A stretch of 20,299 bases of DNA, taken from assembly GCA_964548905.1 (NCBI GenBank), contig CAZJTL010000077.1, positions 1 through 20,299 of the forward strand. Reading direction: 5' to 3'. The stretch's first letter is position 1, and each line of letters starts with the position of its first letter. Source of the stretch: CAZJTL01 sp964548905. GTDB taxonomy: Bacteria; Cyanobacteriota; Cyanobacteriia; Cyanobacteriales; Xenococcaceae. Shown here in pieces: positions 1 to 7,153 of the stretch. The notes beneath the pieces were generated by a model. That model was not told the DNA's origin. It saw only the letters and a program-made list of their open reading frames with translations, and made no database searches. Both the position numbers and the translations under genes were made by a program.

Positions 1-141
1 AAGTCAAGCGGTTTGGGTTTAGCGATCGCCAAACGTTGCACAGAAGTCCACGGAGGACAAATTAGCTTTGAGACTCAGGTAGGAGTTGGTACTATCTTTA
101 CAGTCACTTTACCAAGTCCAAACAATGAAAACACTTTATAA
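1..141 (+). CDS. Sensor histidine kinase, 3' end only
   Basis: The first 46 codons are the tail of a histidine kinase catalytic (HATPase_c) domain; the gene starts before the window. Reading from base 1 gives the G2-box signature GLGLAI at residues 4-9, then KRCTEVHGGQISFET and a GTIFTVTLP strand, the usual last part of the ATP-binding fold. The stop TAA is at 139-141. Such kinases pass phosphate to a response regulator; partner and signal cannot be told from this fragment. The HIP1 octamer at 22-29 encodes part of the LAIA stretch. The tail overlaps the start of the next gene by 17 bases. Identity as a histidine kinase tail is firm; the subfamily is unknown. Confidence 0.85.
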   Translation, partial: KSSGLGLAIAKRCTEVHGGQISFETQVGVGTIFTVTLPSPNNENTL

Positions 142-670
142 ATGGTCGATCGCAGAATATCACCAAATGATCGAAATAGGTTTGTTAGAAGGTAAGCCTG
201 TAGAATTGCTAGAAGGGGAAATAATCGAAATGAGTCCAGAGGGAATACCTCATAGTTTTACTAATCGCTCTGTAGGAAATTATTTACGCGAACTTTTGCA
301 AGATCGAGCCTTGATTAGTGAAGCTCATCCTATTACCCTCGATAATTCCGAACCAGAACCAGATCTGGCTATAGTTCGTTTACCAGATAGTATTTACGCA
401 TCTCATCATCCCTATCCTGAAGATATCTATTGGTTAATTGAAGTAGCCGATCGAACTTTGAGAAAAGATTTAGAAGAAAAAACAGTTACCTATGCCCGTA
501 ATGGTATTCCTGAATATTGGGTAATCGATTTACCTAATAAAAAGCTGTGGGTATTCACACAACCCCAGAGCGATCGATATCAAAACTGGACTGAATTTAA
601 GACAGGAACAATTAGTCCCGTTGCTTTTCCCAATATTAATGTAGAAATTAACAGACTGCTAATTATTTAG
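125..670 (+). CDS. Uma2 family (DUF820) PD-(D/E)XK-type endonuclease
   Basis: This 181-residue protein belongs to the Uma2/DUF820 family, restriction-endonuclease-like proteins present in many copies in cyanobacteria and of uncertain cellular role. Visible marks are an N-terminal helix (EYHQMIEIGLLEG), the strand VELLEGEIIEMSPEG near 27-40, the PD of EPEPD at 76-80, the acidic IEV at 105-107 and a lysine at 119 in DLEEKTVTYARNGIPEYWVID. D80, E106 and K119 are the likely metal-binding and catalytic set. A longer TTG-started reading (86) exists, but the ATG at 125 matches the usual family start, so it is preferred. It overlaps the upstream kinase end by 17 bases, suggesting coupled expression. 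The gene faces a convergent gene across a short repeat-containing spacer. Confidence 0.85.
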   Translation: MKTLYKWSIAEYHQMIEIGLLEGKPVELLEGEIIEMSPEGIPHSFTNRSVGNYLRELLQDRALISEAHPITLDNSEPEPDLAIVRLPDSIYASHHPYPEDIYWLIEVADRTLRKDLEEKTVTYARNGIPEYWVIDLPNKKLWVFTQPQSDRYQNWTEFKTGTISPVAFPNINVEINRLLII

Positions 671-700
671 CACGCCTGCTCCCTATTCCCTTTTTCTGCA

Positions 701-735
701 ATGAACCATGAACGATTAGCAATGAACTATTTGTT
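701..735. repeat. Heptad STRR block (ATGAACN family)
   Basis: In-register heptads ATGAACC, ATGAACG, ATTAGCA, ATGAACT and ATTTGTT start at 701. The block lies between convergent genes and runs into the 3' end of the minus-strand DUF255 gene: its stop codon (complement at 716-718) and last codons are inside the repeat. The same heptad family recurs at 2894-2921 and, inverted, at 7714-7727. Confidence 0.7.
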
Positions 736-2758
736 GTAATAATTGCTCTAAACTTAGAGCAGGTTCCAGACAAGATAAACCTTTACAAACTAGTCCGATC
801 GCGCCTTCGGGTAACTCCGTTTCTAGGCGATAGACGGTAGTAGGTAAATAACGAGGCATTAATTGCGCTAATGTTCCCTCTTCTGCACGTACTAAAGTTC
901 CATTCAAATACCAATCCAAAGCAGTAAACAAACTCGGACAAGCTTGAGGAGACTTTTGCATGATGCTACTAAATGCTTGCAGTCCTTGTTCTGCTTTGTT
1001 GAGGTAATCTTGGTTTTCAGTTAACAACCACAAACGAACTAAATTGGCGATCGCGACTCCATTAGCAGCAGGCGTAGCATTATCCATATAGCTGCGTTCT
1101 CGAATTAGTAAATCTGAAGAAGCATCTTTGGCGCTATTAAAATAACCTCCTAGTTCTATACTCCAAAGTAGTTCGTCAAATTCTTGTTGTATGGCGATCG
1201 CTGCTTCTAACCATTTAGTTTCTGTTGGCGAGCAAGCTTGTAAATCTAATAATGCTTTAATAAAGGAGGCATAATCTTCTGATTGAGCTTGAACTTCAGC
1301 TTTGCCATCATAATTTAAACGGTGCAATCGTCCTTCTATCCGTTGATTCTGCCAAATAAAATTAGCTACATTCGTAGCTAACTGCAAATATGTAGAGTCA
1401 CCAAAAACGGCATAAGCTCTTGCCAAACCAGAAATAGCTAGACTATTCCAAGCAGCTATCATCTTAATATCAGTCACAGGGGGGATTCGACCTTGCCAAT
1501 TACCTGTTTTCGCTTCATCGTTATTTCTTGCTGGTGCAAAGATATCTATTGCAGTGGTAGTTTTTCCATAGCGCGGTACAAATAACTTAGCTAAAATTCT
1601 TTCTAAGCTTGCCGATAATTCTCCTTGATGATGCCTTTGCAGGACATTGCTACCTTCAAAATTACCTTGAGTAGTAACCGTAAATTCTGTCTGTAATTCT
1701 GCTAATTCTGGTACAGACAGCAACTCTTGTAATTGAGAGTAACTCCAAACATAAAATAAACCTTCCTCTGGTTCACTTTCTTCAGAGTTAGCGAAACTGT
1801 CAGCATCTTGCGCCGCATAAAAATAACCTGTTGCTGCTGTCATTTCTCGCTGCAACCATTTTACCGTCAAGGCGATCGCTCGTTTAAAAGCTGGTTCTTC
1901 ACTCCCCGCACTCCAAAGATTTGCTAAATACTCCAGAATTTGACCGTTATCGTAGAGCATTTTTTCAAAGTGAGGCACAGTCCAACTAGAATCTACTGTA
2001 TAACGATGCCAACCTCCTGCTACATGGTCGAAAATCCCACCTAAAGCTAAATCATTGCCTCTTTGTTTGCTTGCTGCAAGTCCCCGATCGGAGTTAAATC
2101 TAATTCCAGCAAGCGCGACTGTGGCATAAGGAATCATCGGAAAACGAGGATTGCCATAATCGTTCGGACTTGGATTAATAATACTGGTGCTAATTTCGAT
2201 TCCTTTGCTTAGCAATTCTTGAGTTAAGGAATTGGATGCAGTAGTGGGTAGCAAAGTCGATTGCTGCAAATTAGCTAGGATTTCTTCCTTAAAATCCCTG
2301 AGTTTTTCCGTTTCTACCTCATAAAAACGGCGAATTGCTTTCAATAGGTCTAAAAAACCAGGACGACCATAACGAGGTTCGACAGGAAAATAAGTACCGC
2401 CATAAAAAGGCACTAGATCGCCTGGAGTGAGAAAAATATTTAAGGGCCAACCACCTTGACCAGTCATCATCTGAAGTGATTGCATATAGATACTGTCAAG
2501 ATCTGGTCTTTCTTCTCGATCGACTTTAATTGGCAAAAAGTTGGCATTGAGATAATCGGCGATCGCGCGATCGCTAAAAGCTTCCCCTTCCATCACCGTA
2601 CACCAATGACAACTCGAATACCCGATCGATAAAAAAATTGGTTTATTCTGCGCTTTAGCTTTTTCTAATGCCTCATCGCACCAATACCACCAATCGATCG
2701 GATTTTCAGCATGTTTGCGTAAGTAAAGACTGTTGGTATCTGCCAAGCGATTGGACAT
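716..2758 (-). CDS. Thioredoxin-domain DUF255 protein (YyaL / SSP411-like)
   Basis: A 680-residue protein of the DUF255/YyaL family, related to eukaryotic spermatogenesis-associated protein 20. The N-terminal domain (about 1-165) is thioredoxin-like, opening with LADTNSLYLRKHAENPIDW and carrying a CHWC redox motif at 50-53 in GYSSCHWCTVMEGEAF, followed by VDREERPDLD and GGWPLNIFLTP. The rest is a long alpha/alpha-barrel-like region resembling N-acylglucosamine 2-epimerase/cellulase folds, including GGIFDHVAGGWHRY, PHFEKMLYDN and the conserved AAQDADS. Length and motifs are typical and complete. Family function is not settled; a cytoplasmic redox or sugar-related role is possible. The start ATG at 2756-2758 precedes the conserved N-terminus. 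The last two codons and stop fall in a heptad repeat. No operon partner is visible on this strand. Confidence 0.88.
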   Translation of the reverse strand: MSNRLADTNSLYLRKHAENPIDWWYWCDEALEKAKAQNKPIFLSIGYSSCHWCTVMEGEAFSDRAIADYLNANFLPIKVDREERPDLDSIYMQSLQMMTGQGGWPLNIFLTPGDLVPFYGGTYFPVEPRYGRPGFLDLLKAIRRFYEVETEKLRDFKEEILANLQQSTLLPTTASNSLTQELLSKGIEISTSIINPSPNDYGNPRFPMIPYATVALAGIRFNSDRGLAASKQRGNDLALGGIFDHVAGGWHRYTVDSSWTVPHFEKMLYDNGQILEYLANLWSAGSEEPAFKRAIALTVKWLQREMTAATGYFYAAQDADSFANSEESEPEEGLFYVWSYSQLQELLSVPELAELQTEFTVTTQGNFEGSNVLQRHHQGELSASLERILAKLFVPRYGKTTTAIDIFAPARNNDEAKTGNWQGRIPPVTDIKMIAAWNSLAISGLARAYAVFGDSTYLQLATNVANFIWQNQRIEGRLHRLNYDGKAEVQAQSEDYASFIKALLDLQACSPTETKWLEAAIAIQQEFDELLWSIELGGYFNSAKDASSDLLIRERSYMDNATPAANGVAIANLVRLWLLTENQDYLNKAEQGLQAFSSIMQKSPQACPSLFTALDWYLNGTLVRAEEGTLAQLMPRYLPTTVYRLETELPEGAIGLVCKGLSCLEPALSLEQLLQQIVHC

Positions 2759-2806
2759 GACATTTCATTTGAATGCTATTTATGTCAGTCTATCAGGGAT
2801 TGGGGG

Positions 2807-2848
2807 TTAGGGTGTAGGGTGTAGGGTGTAGGGTGTAGGGTGTAGGGG
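2807..2848. repeat. Heptad tandem repeat GTAGGGT (six units)
   Basis: Units in strict 7-nt register are TTAGGGT, four perfect GTAGGGT, then GTAGGGG. The block sits between two divergent genes. It matches the cyanobacterial STRR class of short tandemly repeated sequences. A degenerate inverted version (NNCCCTA units) occurs at 7841-7896. Confidence 0.9.
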
Positions 2849-2850
2849 AA

Positions 2851-2872
2851 GTAATGAGTAATGAGTAATGAG
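2851..2872. repeat. Heptad tandem repeat GTAATGA (three units)
   Basis: Three perfect GTAATGA heptads follow the GTAGGGT block after two extra bases. The inverted family (CATTACT/TTACTCA) occurs at 7820-7840 and 16753-16773. Confidence 0.88.
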
Positions 2873-2893
2873 TTTCGTACTTCTGCCTTCCCA

Positions 2894-2921
2894 ATGAACC
2901 ATGAACAATGAACCATGAACA
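2894..2921. repeat. Heptad tandem repeat ATGAACC/ATGAACA; supplies a start codon
   Basis: Two copies of a 14-base unit (ATGAACC then ATGAACA). The ATG of the fourth heptad (2915) is the start of the downstream membrane-protein gene, whose first residues M-N-N are therefore repeat-encoded. The in-frame ATG at 2894 is closed by TGA at 2909, so it cannot be an alternative start. Confidence 0.88.
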
Positions 2922-4798
2922 ATCGTAATTTACTCATTTTTTCTGTTTTATTAGCTTTTATATTTCTTGCTTTTAGTTGTTTAGTTATTAAAGATTTTTC
3001 TCAACCTTTAATTGGTTACTTTGGTGTTGGGCCTGGATTTTTGACGAATCGCGATCATGTCGATTTTATGGAGTATCCTGGTTTTTATTTGGCTAAAAAT
3101 TTAAGTTTTCAACCACTACCTCATTTAGTGCTAGATAGTAATCAAGCTTTCTATCCTTATGGGGTTAATGCTGTTTTTCAGCCTTGGGTATTAGAAAGAG
3201 ATTATTTTTATGCGATTTTTTATTCTTTATTTGGTACTGGTGGCTGGCTCCAGTTGTATTATTTATTCAGCATTGCGATCGCTGCCTTGGGAACTAGTTT
3301 ACTTTTAAACAAAGATTATGGTATTGTTCGAGCTATTTTTACTGGTTTGCTAGTTTCTTTTGGTAATTTTTATGCTGTTAATAAATATCCCCATCATTTT
3401 AATATTGCCGTACTTCACTGGACTACACTTGGTATAATTGTTGATTTTTTAATCTTTAAAAAAGTTATTTTTAAACAACATATATCTCTCCAATTTATTT
3501 TATTGAGATTATTATTATTAATTTTATCTTTGGGACAGGATTTAGGTTATGTAGCTGGTTTTGCCTTGATGTCATTTATCATTAATTGTTTATCGATCGC
3601 GATCGTAATTGCTTATCGAACTTTAACTCAAGGCGAGCGAAGAATCTCAATTAAAATTAGACAACAAGTATTGACTTGTCAATATGAATTTATTCATAGC
3701 CCGAAGATACATATTTTACTTTTGGTCTTAATTTTTATTTTCACCTATTTATATTTGCCTTTAGTAATAGAAATTTCTCAAGCTGCTAAAAGTCCAGAAT
3801 TATCTGGTAGTAATTCAGGTGCTTGGTGGGCAAATTCAATTAGATTGTTTATTCCTTATTTGCCAATAATCAGTATTCAAGATAATTTAAATCAAGTTTT
3901 TAGAGATATTCCTGAGACAGTTTACGATGGTAGACCAGGTTTATATTTAGTCATTCTTGGTCTTTTAGGTTGCTGGCGATCGCGCAAAAACATGATTATA
4001 TTTTTGCCATTAATTATTATCTTTTTACTATGTCTTGTTTATAATCCTAGCAGCTTGCCTACTCTCAAAATATTTCCTTGGTTTGCCTTCAATCGAGTAG
4101 GTGGAAGAAGTAGTTTAATTTATCCGATTATTTTAGCTATTTTTGCCTTACATGCTAATTTAAATTGGCTCAAATATCGACAGCGTAAAATTGTAGCTTG
4201 CTTATTAATTTTGCTAGCTTGCTTAGAAACTTCTAACGCTTATTACTTAAAATTAAGTTATCAACCCTACCAGTTAAATGCCAATTTTTATACTTATATA
4301 GATCGGGTTAAAAATCAGCCAGGAGAAGCAGTTTTAGACTTTCCTTTTTGTGCCAAAGGAGGTAATCGAGTTGGTATTTGTCCTTATTACCGATCGAATG
4401 GTGGTATTTTCGCTTTAAGGAGATTTCATCAAAAGAAAGTAATGGGGCATTTTTTTGGTCGTTTGCATCCTTCCCAAATTGAACCATATCTACAAGCAGG
4501 TTGGGATAAACTGTTGATACCCAATCGCCATAAATCTCGCCAAGCAAAATGTTTTAGCGATCGCCAATGGTCTTTTTTTACAGATTTCTATAAATATAAT
4601 GATTTTGCTGGTATTAATCTCTATTTAGATCTGTTACCAAAGAATTGTGTTGGAGAATTCTATCGGCGTTTTGGCAAAGGGGCGATCGAAACCCAGATAC
4701 CTGAAGCTGGTAGAGTGGTTTTCATTCCTAAATCGGCAAAGATGAGAAGTCAAGTTAATCCAATCTTAGGGAAAAAAATCAAATTGGATGATTATTAA
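2915..4798 (+). CDS. Large polytopic membrane protein, GT-C-like, unassigned
   Basis: A 627-residue integral membrane protein that I cannot assign firmly. A membrane segment lies at residues 5-25, followed by a predicted external loop (about 30-105) with RDHVDFMEYPGFYLAKN and NQAFYPYGVNAVFQPW. Many hydrophobic segments follow to about residue 450, ending in a soluble C-terminal region with DFPFCAKGGNRVGICPYY and three nearby cysteines. A long acidic first loop followed by many membrane spans is the general layout of GT-C polyprenyl-linked glycosyltransferases (ArnT/PMT-like), so a role in cell-surface glycan transfer is an inference. The start is forced: a TGA lies just upstream in frame and the first membrane helix follows at once. 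There is no clear ribosome binding site. The gene is very T-rich even for this AT-rich window. Confidence 0.7.
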   Translation: MNNRNLLIFSVLLAFIFLAFSCLVIKDFSQPLIGYFGVGPGFLTNRDHVDFMEYPGFYLAKNLSFQPLPHLVLDSNQAFYPYGVNAVFQPWVLERDYFYAIFYSLFGTGGWLQLYYLFSIAIAALGTSLLLNKDYGIVRAIFTGLLVSFGNFYAVNKYPHHFNIAVLHWTTLGIIVDFLIFKKVIFKQHISLQFILLRLLLLILSLGQDLGYVAGFALMSFIINCLSIAIVIAYRTLTQGERRISIKIRQQVLTCQYEFIHSPKIHILLLVLIFIFTYLYLPLVIEISQAAKSPELSGSNSGAWWANSIRLFIPYLPIISIQDNLNQVFRDIPETVYDGRPGLYLVILGLLGCWRSRKNMIIFLPLIIIFLLCLVYNPSSLPTLKIFPWFAFNRVGGRSSLIYPIILAIFALHANLNWLKYRQRKIVACLLILLACLETSNAYYLKLSYQPYQLNANFYTYIDRVKNQPGEAVLDFPFCAKGGNRVGICPYYRSNGGIFALRRFHQKKVMGHFFGRLHPSQIEPYLQAGWDKLLIPNRHKSRQAKCFSDRQWSFFTDFYKYNDFAGINLYLDLLPKNCVGEFYRRFGKGAIETQIPEAGRVVFIPKSAKMRSQVNPILGKKIKLDDY

Positions 4799-4810
4799 AG
4801 AGCAACAACC

Positions 4811-4925
4811 CCTAGGGAATTCATTCCCTGTCTCATACATTAAGTCCATCTTTGTGGACTGAAATACTGATGTAGTCCTCTTGAGAGGACTTTACCTATA
4901 AGGGCTGCGATTTCAATCGCTGACG
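4811..4925. repeat. Array of four short hairpins (possible MITE-like or structured RNA element)
   Basis: Four separate inverted repeats stand in a row. They are AGGGAAT-TC-ATTCCCT (4814-4829), AGTCCA-6 nt-TGGACT (4843-4860), AGTCCTCT-TG-AGAGGACT (4874-4891) and GCGATT-TC-AATCGC (4907-4920). Stem sequences differ, but three of the four share a 2-nt centre (TC, TG, TC), and the second and third share the AGTCC arm. The array begins 15 bases after the membrane-protein stop and ends just before the remnant of a toxin gene. It could be the end of an IS200/IS605-type or MITE element, a REP-like array, or a transcribed structured RNA; no transposase accompanies it. Confidence 0.6.
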
Positions 4926-4934
4926 GGTTAATGA

Positions 4935-5123
4935 GAATGGTCTGTAGGAGAGGGAGTTAGGGAACTAAGAATAAAATTTGGTGCTGGCTACCGAGTTTAT
5001 TTTGGACAAGAGGGAGACACCATTATTATTTTGTTATCTGGTGGCGATAAAAGCAGTCAGGATCGAGACATCAAACAAGCAAAAGCATATTGGAAAGATT
5101 ATCAGAGGCGTGGCAATGACTAG
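4935..5123 (+). pseudogene. RelE/HigB-type toxin, 5'-truncated remnant
   Basis: The frame after an in-frame TGA at 4932 encodes the C-terminal 62 residues of an addiction-module killer protein of the HI1419/RelE-HigB type. Visible family stretches are VGEGVRELRIKFGAGYRVYF, EGDTIIILLSGGDKSSQDRD and KQAKAYWKDYQRRGND. The usual N-terminal ~40 residues are absent; the hairpin array occupies that place. Intact relatives are mRNA-cleaving toxins of about 100 residues. The stop TAG (5121-5123) overlaps the downstream antitoxin start by 8 bases, the normal arrangement for this toxin-first module. With its N-terminus missing and no start codon in a sensible place, the toxin is probably dead. Confidence 0.8.
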
Positions 5124-5424
5124 AAGCAGAAGTTACAAAGAAGATTTACTTAAATCTCTAAAAGATCCAGAAGAAGCCAAAGAATACCTGAATGCTGCAC
5201 TAGAAGATGAAAATCTAGAAGTTTTTTTATTGGCATTACGAGATGTAGTTGAAGCCAACAGTACCATGAGCGAACTAGCACGAGAGACTAACCGCAATCG
5301 CGAAAGTTTATACAAAACTCTTTCAGAAAAAGGTAATCCTCAACTTAACAGCGTTCGCTGCATTTTAAATCAGATCGGATTTAAATTAGCCGTAGAAGTA
5401 AATCAGTTGACGGTTAACAGTTAA
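5116..5424 (+). CDS. HigA-type antitoxin (addiction-module antidote protein, HI1420 family)
   Basis: A 102-residue protein starting at ATG 5116. It opens with MTRSRSYKEDLLKSLKDPEEAKEYLNAAL, the standard N-terminus of HI1420-like antidote proteins, and has a helix-turn-helix region near residues 52-90 (STMSELARETNRNRESLYK then LNSVRCILNQIGFKLAVEV). Such proteins bind and neutralise a RelE/HigB toxin and repress their own operon. A longer TTG-started reading from 4978 exists, but its first 46 residues are only the toxin remnant read in another frame, so it is rejected. The gene looks intact although its toxin partner is truncated, making it an orphan antitoxin that may still bind DNA or toxins encoded elsewhere. 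Confidence 0.85.
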   Translation: MTRSRSYKEDLLKSLKDPEEAKEYLNAALEDENLEVFLLALRDVVEANSTMSELARETNRNRESLYKTLSEKGNPQLNSVRCILNQIGFKLAVEVNQLTVNS

Positions 5425-5879
5425 GAAGGATTACAGATATAGTTTTAAAGGCTACTTTGCGATCGCGTGAAAACTCAATCTTTGCTTTTAATTTACTTTG
5501 TAGCTTAGATATTTCAGTATAAGTTTTGGTGGGATATACAGAGGAAACATCATCCAAATTACTTATATATCGTTTATTTTATGAGCTTAATTTTGTATAA
5601 TTTTGGGCTTAAATTTAACTATAACTATTTAAAACTATCGAGTTGATATCCGAGTTAATATTTGAGTTTCACTAGCTATTAAATGCGTCCCAAGCCGTCT
5701 TATCTCTATTCTTGCGTAAGTATTATCCACCTAATCCTAGTAAAATTTACGTAATTTTTACATAAAAAAGAACAGCTCCTATAGAAACTTTACATTTAAT
5801 CTATATAATAATACTTAATTCACAAGAGATGAATTGATTGGCAACTGCCGCAATAATTAACTTATAAATTCAGAAATTC
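5425..5879. other. AT-rich spacer without a supported gene
   Basis: This 455-base stretch has no convincing reading frame on either strand. It contains one HIP1-like site (about 5459-5466), a TTACGTAA palindrome near 5747, and a TATAAT hexamer at 5804-5809 upstream of the small gene at 5880 that could be its -10 box, though no good -35 partner is seen. Its size next to a decayed toxin gene suggests it may hold eroded mobile DNA, but nothing recognisable remains. Confidence 0.5.
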
Positions 5880-6155
5880 ATGGAAAACCAACATCACAAC
5901 CTATCCTCCCTCTCCAAAGAAAACATGACTTATCAAGAAGTTATGAAATTGGCAAGATTGAGAATTTTATTGATTAAAATCGAGCAAGAACTTAATACCG
6001 TTCAAACTAGTCTGGGTAATATTAAAAATAGTCAGCAGCAATCTAATCCAGATTCCCCACTTTTACCACAAATAGACGTAAAACTTTATTTGATCGAGCA
6101 ACTTTTACACAAAATTCGTAAAGTCAGACTCAATCTTAACTATTATTTCAGCTAA
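5880..6155 (+). CDS. Small hypothetical protein, helical
   Basis: A 91-residue reading frame that I do not recognise. After a polar N-terminus (MENQHHNLSSLSKENMTY), residues 20-50 (VMKLARLRILLIKIEQELN) and 66-86 (DVKLYLIEQLLHKIRKVRLN) look like two amphipathic, leucine/isoleucine-rich helices joined by a Ser/Gln/Pro linker. This is compatible with a helical hairpin or coiled coil. There is no signal peptide or membrane span and no ribosome binding site is visible. Codon use resembles neighbours, and the frame lies alone in a long AT-rich region facing the rhomboid gene. It may be a lineage-specific cyanobacterial protein; being a chance frame cannot be excluded. Confidence 0.5.
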   Translation: MENQHHNLSSLSKENMTYQEVMKLARLRILLIKIEQELNTVQTSLGNIKNSQQQSNPDSPLLPQIDVKLYLIEQLLHKIRKVRLNLNYYFS

Positions 6156-6254
6156 ATTCTCAATTTTAGTTAATTGAAAGACCGAAAAATTTTTAGTTAA
6201 TTTGTTCTTGGTTTGCGGCTAGCGATCATATACAATAATGCAGATAAATAAGTA

Positions 6255-6306
6255 AGGACGGGTTCAAAACGAATTTTCTATTGATTCAATTCAAAAAACC
6301 TGTCCT
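6255..6306. terminator. Inverted repeat between convergent genes (possible terminator)
   Basis: AGGACGGGTT (6255-6264) pairs with AACCTGTCCT (6297-6306) over ten positions with one G-U pair, enclosing a 32-base loop. It lies between the small plus-strand gene and the minus-strand rhomboid gene. No clean T-tract follows on either side, so a terminator role is only likely by position. Confidence 0.4.
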
Positions 6307-6330
6307 CACACTTTGAAAATCAAAAACAAC

Positions 6331-6927
6331 TTAATTAGGAAATGCTCTTTTTTCTCTAGCAATCATCCAAGCAGCAAGTATACCACCGAAGAAACCAAAC
6401 AGGTGTCCTTGCCAAGAAATACCTATTTGTGCTGGTAAAACTCCCCAAATCAAGCCACCATAGCCAAAAAAGACAACGACTGACAAGAGAATTGAAGGGA
6501 GATTGCGTTGAAAATAGCCTCTCAATAATAAAAAGCCTAAGAAGCCATAAATCAGGATACTCGCCCCAATATGAACAGAATTGGTAGCGCCAAATAGCCA
6601 AGTTCCCAACCCACCAATAATCATAGTAATAATGGTAACGATGTAGAAATCACTAGTTTCCTGTAGCATTACCAGCCAACCTAACGTAATAAAAGGGATG
6701 GTATTGGCGATTAAATGTCCCCAACTTCCATGCAGAAAGGGGGCAAACAAAATACCTCTTAAACCAACCAAATTGCGTGGTATAATTCCAAAACGTTCCA
6801 GTGAATTAAACGAGTTGTGAAAGAAGACTACACCAACAATTTCAATTAGCCAAAAAATCGCTACCCATCCAATTAGAATAGTTGCTTGCCTTTTCAATTC
6901 GCGCTCGAAACTAATTTTACTGCCCAT
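6331..6927 (-). CDS. Rhomboid family intramembrane serine protease
   Basis: A 198-residue, six-helix type membrane protein of the rhomboid family, which cleaves transmembrane helices within the bilayer. Marks are HGSWGHLIANT (H66, H71, N75), the catalytic serine S123 in HIGASILIYGFLG, and the catalytic histidine H175 in WQGHLFGFFGG. The family's usual GxSG around the serine is here GASI, with isoleucine in place of the glycine after the serine; the Ser/His pair is kept, so activity is possible. A hydrophobic segment at 17-37 starts the membrane domain and there is no extra cytoplasmic domain. Substrates are unknown. It is transcribed away from mtnD and converges on the small gene at 5880. ATG at 6925-6927 gives a normal length. 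Confidence 0.85.
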   Translation of the reverse strand: MGSKISFERELKRQATILIGWVAIFWLIEIVGVVFFHNSFNSLERFGIIPRNLVGLRGILFAPFLHGSWGHLIANTIPFITLGWLVMLQETSDFYIVTIITMIIGGLGTWLFGATNSVHIGASILIYGFLGFLLLRGYFQRNLPSILLSVVVFFGYGGLIWGVLPAQIGISWQGHLFGFFGGILAAWMIAREKRAFPN

Positions 6928-7153
6928 AGTTGTTGCTATCCGATCGGGCTAATGCCCTGTGTACTTATTTCTAAAGTAACAAGCTTAGCTAACTAGCTAG
7001 CGCTATTATTAAAAAATAACATCAGTATTTTTAGAGATAAAACTAAAAAAAGCTAAGATTCGATCGCGCCTTTAGTTAGTACGCCTAAACTTGCTAACAA
7101 TATTACTGTTATAGGAAATTCAGCCTATTTTTGTCATCAATTTGCGAGGAAAA

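Noticed and set aside
2807..2848. Possible CRISPR array or telomere-like repeat
   Set aside because: Units are 7 bases, directly adjoining with no spacers; it is a tandem STRR.
4308..4547. Minus-strand frame of 79 codons inside the membrane-protein gene
   Set aside because: It lies wholly within a well-supported gene on the other strand, has no family features and no promoter or leader of its own.
4978..5115. N-terminal extension of the antitoxin from a TTG start
   Set aside because: The 46 extra residues are the toxin remnant read in another frame; the family start is the ATG at 5116.
6356..6601. Second minus-strand frame of 81 codons within the rhomboid gene
   Set aside because: It is out of frame with the clear rhomboid motifs and has no features of its own.
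7142..7153. TTG start of mtnD four codons upstream
   Set aside because: The ATG at 7154 gives the normal N-terminus of the family and has GAGGA just upstream.
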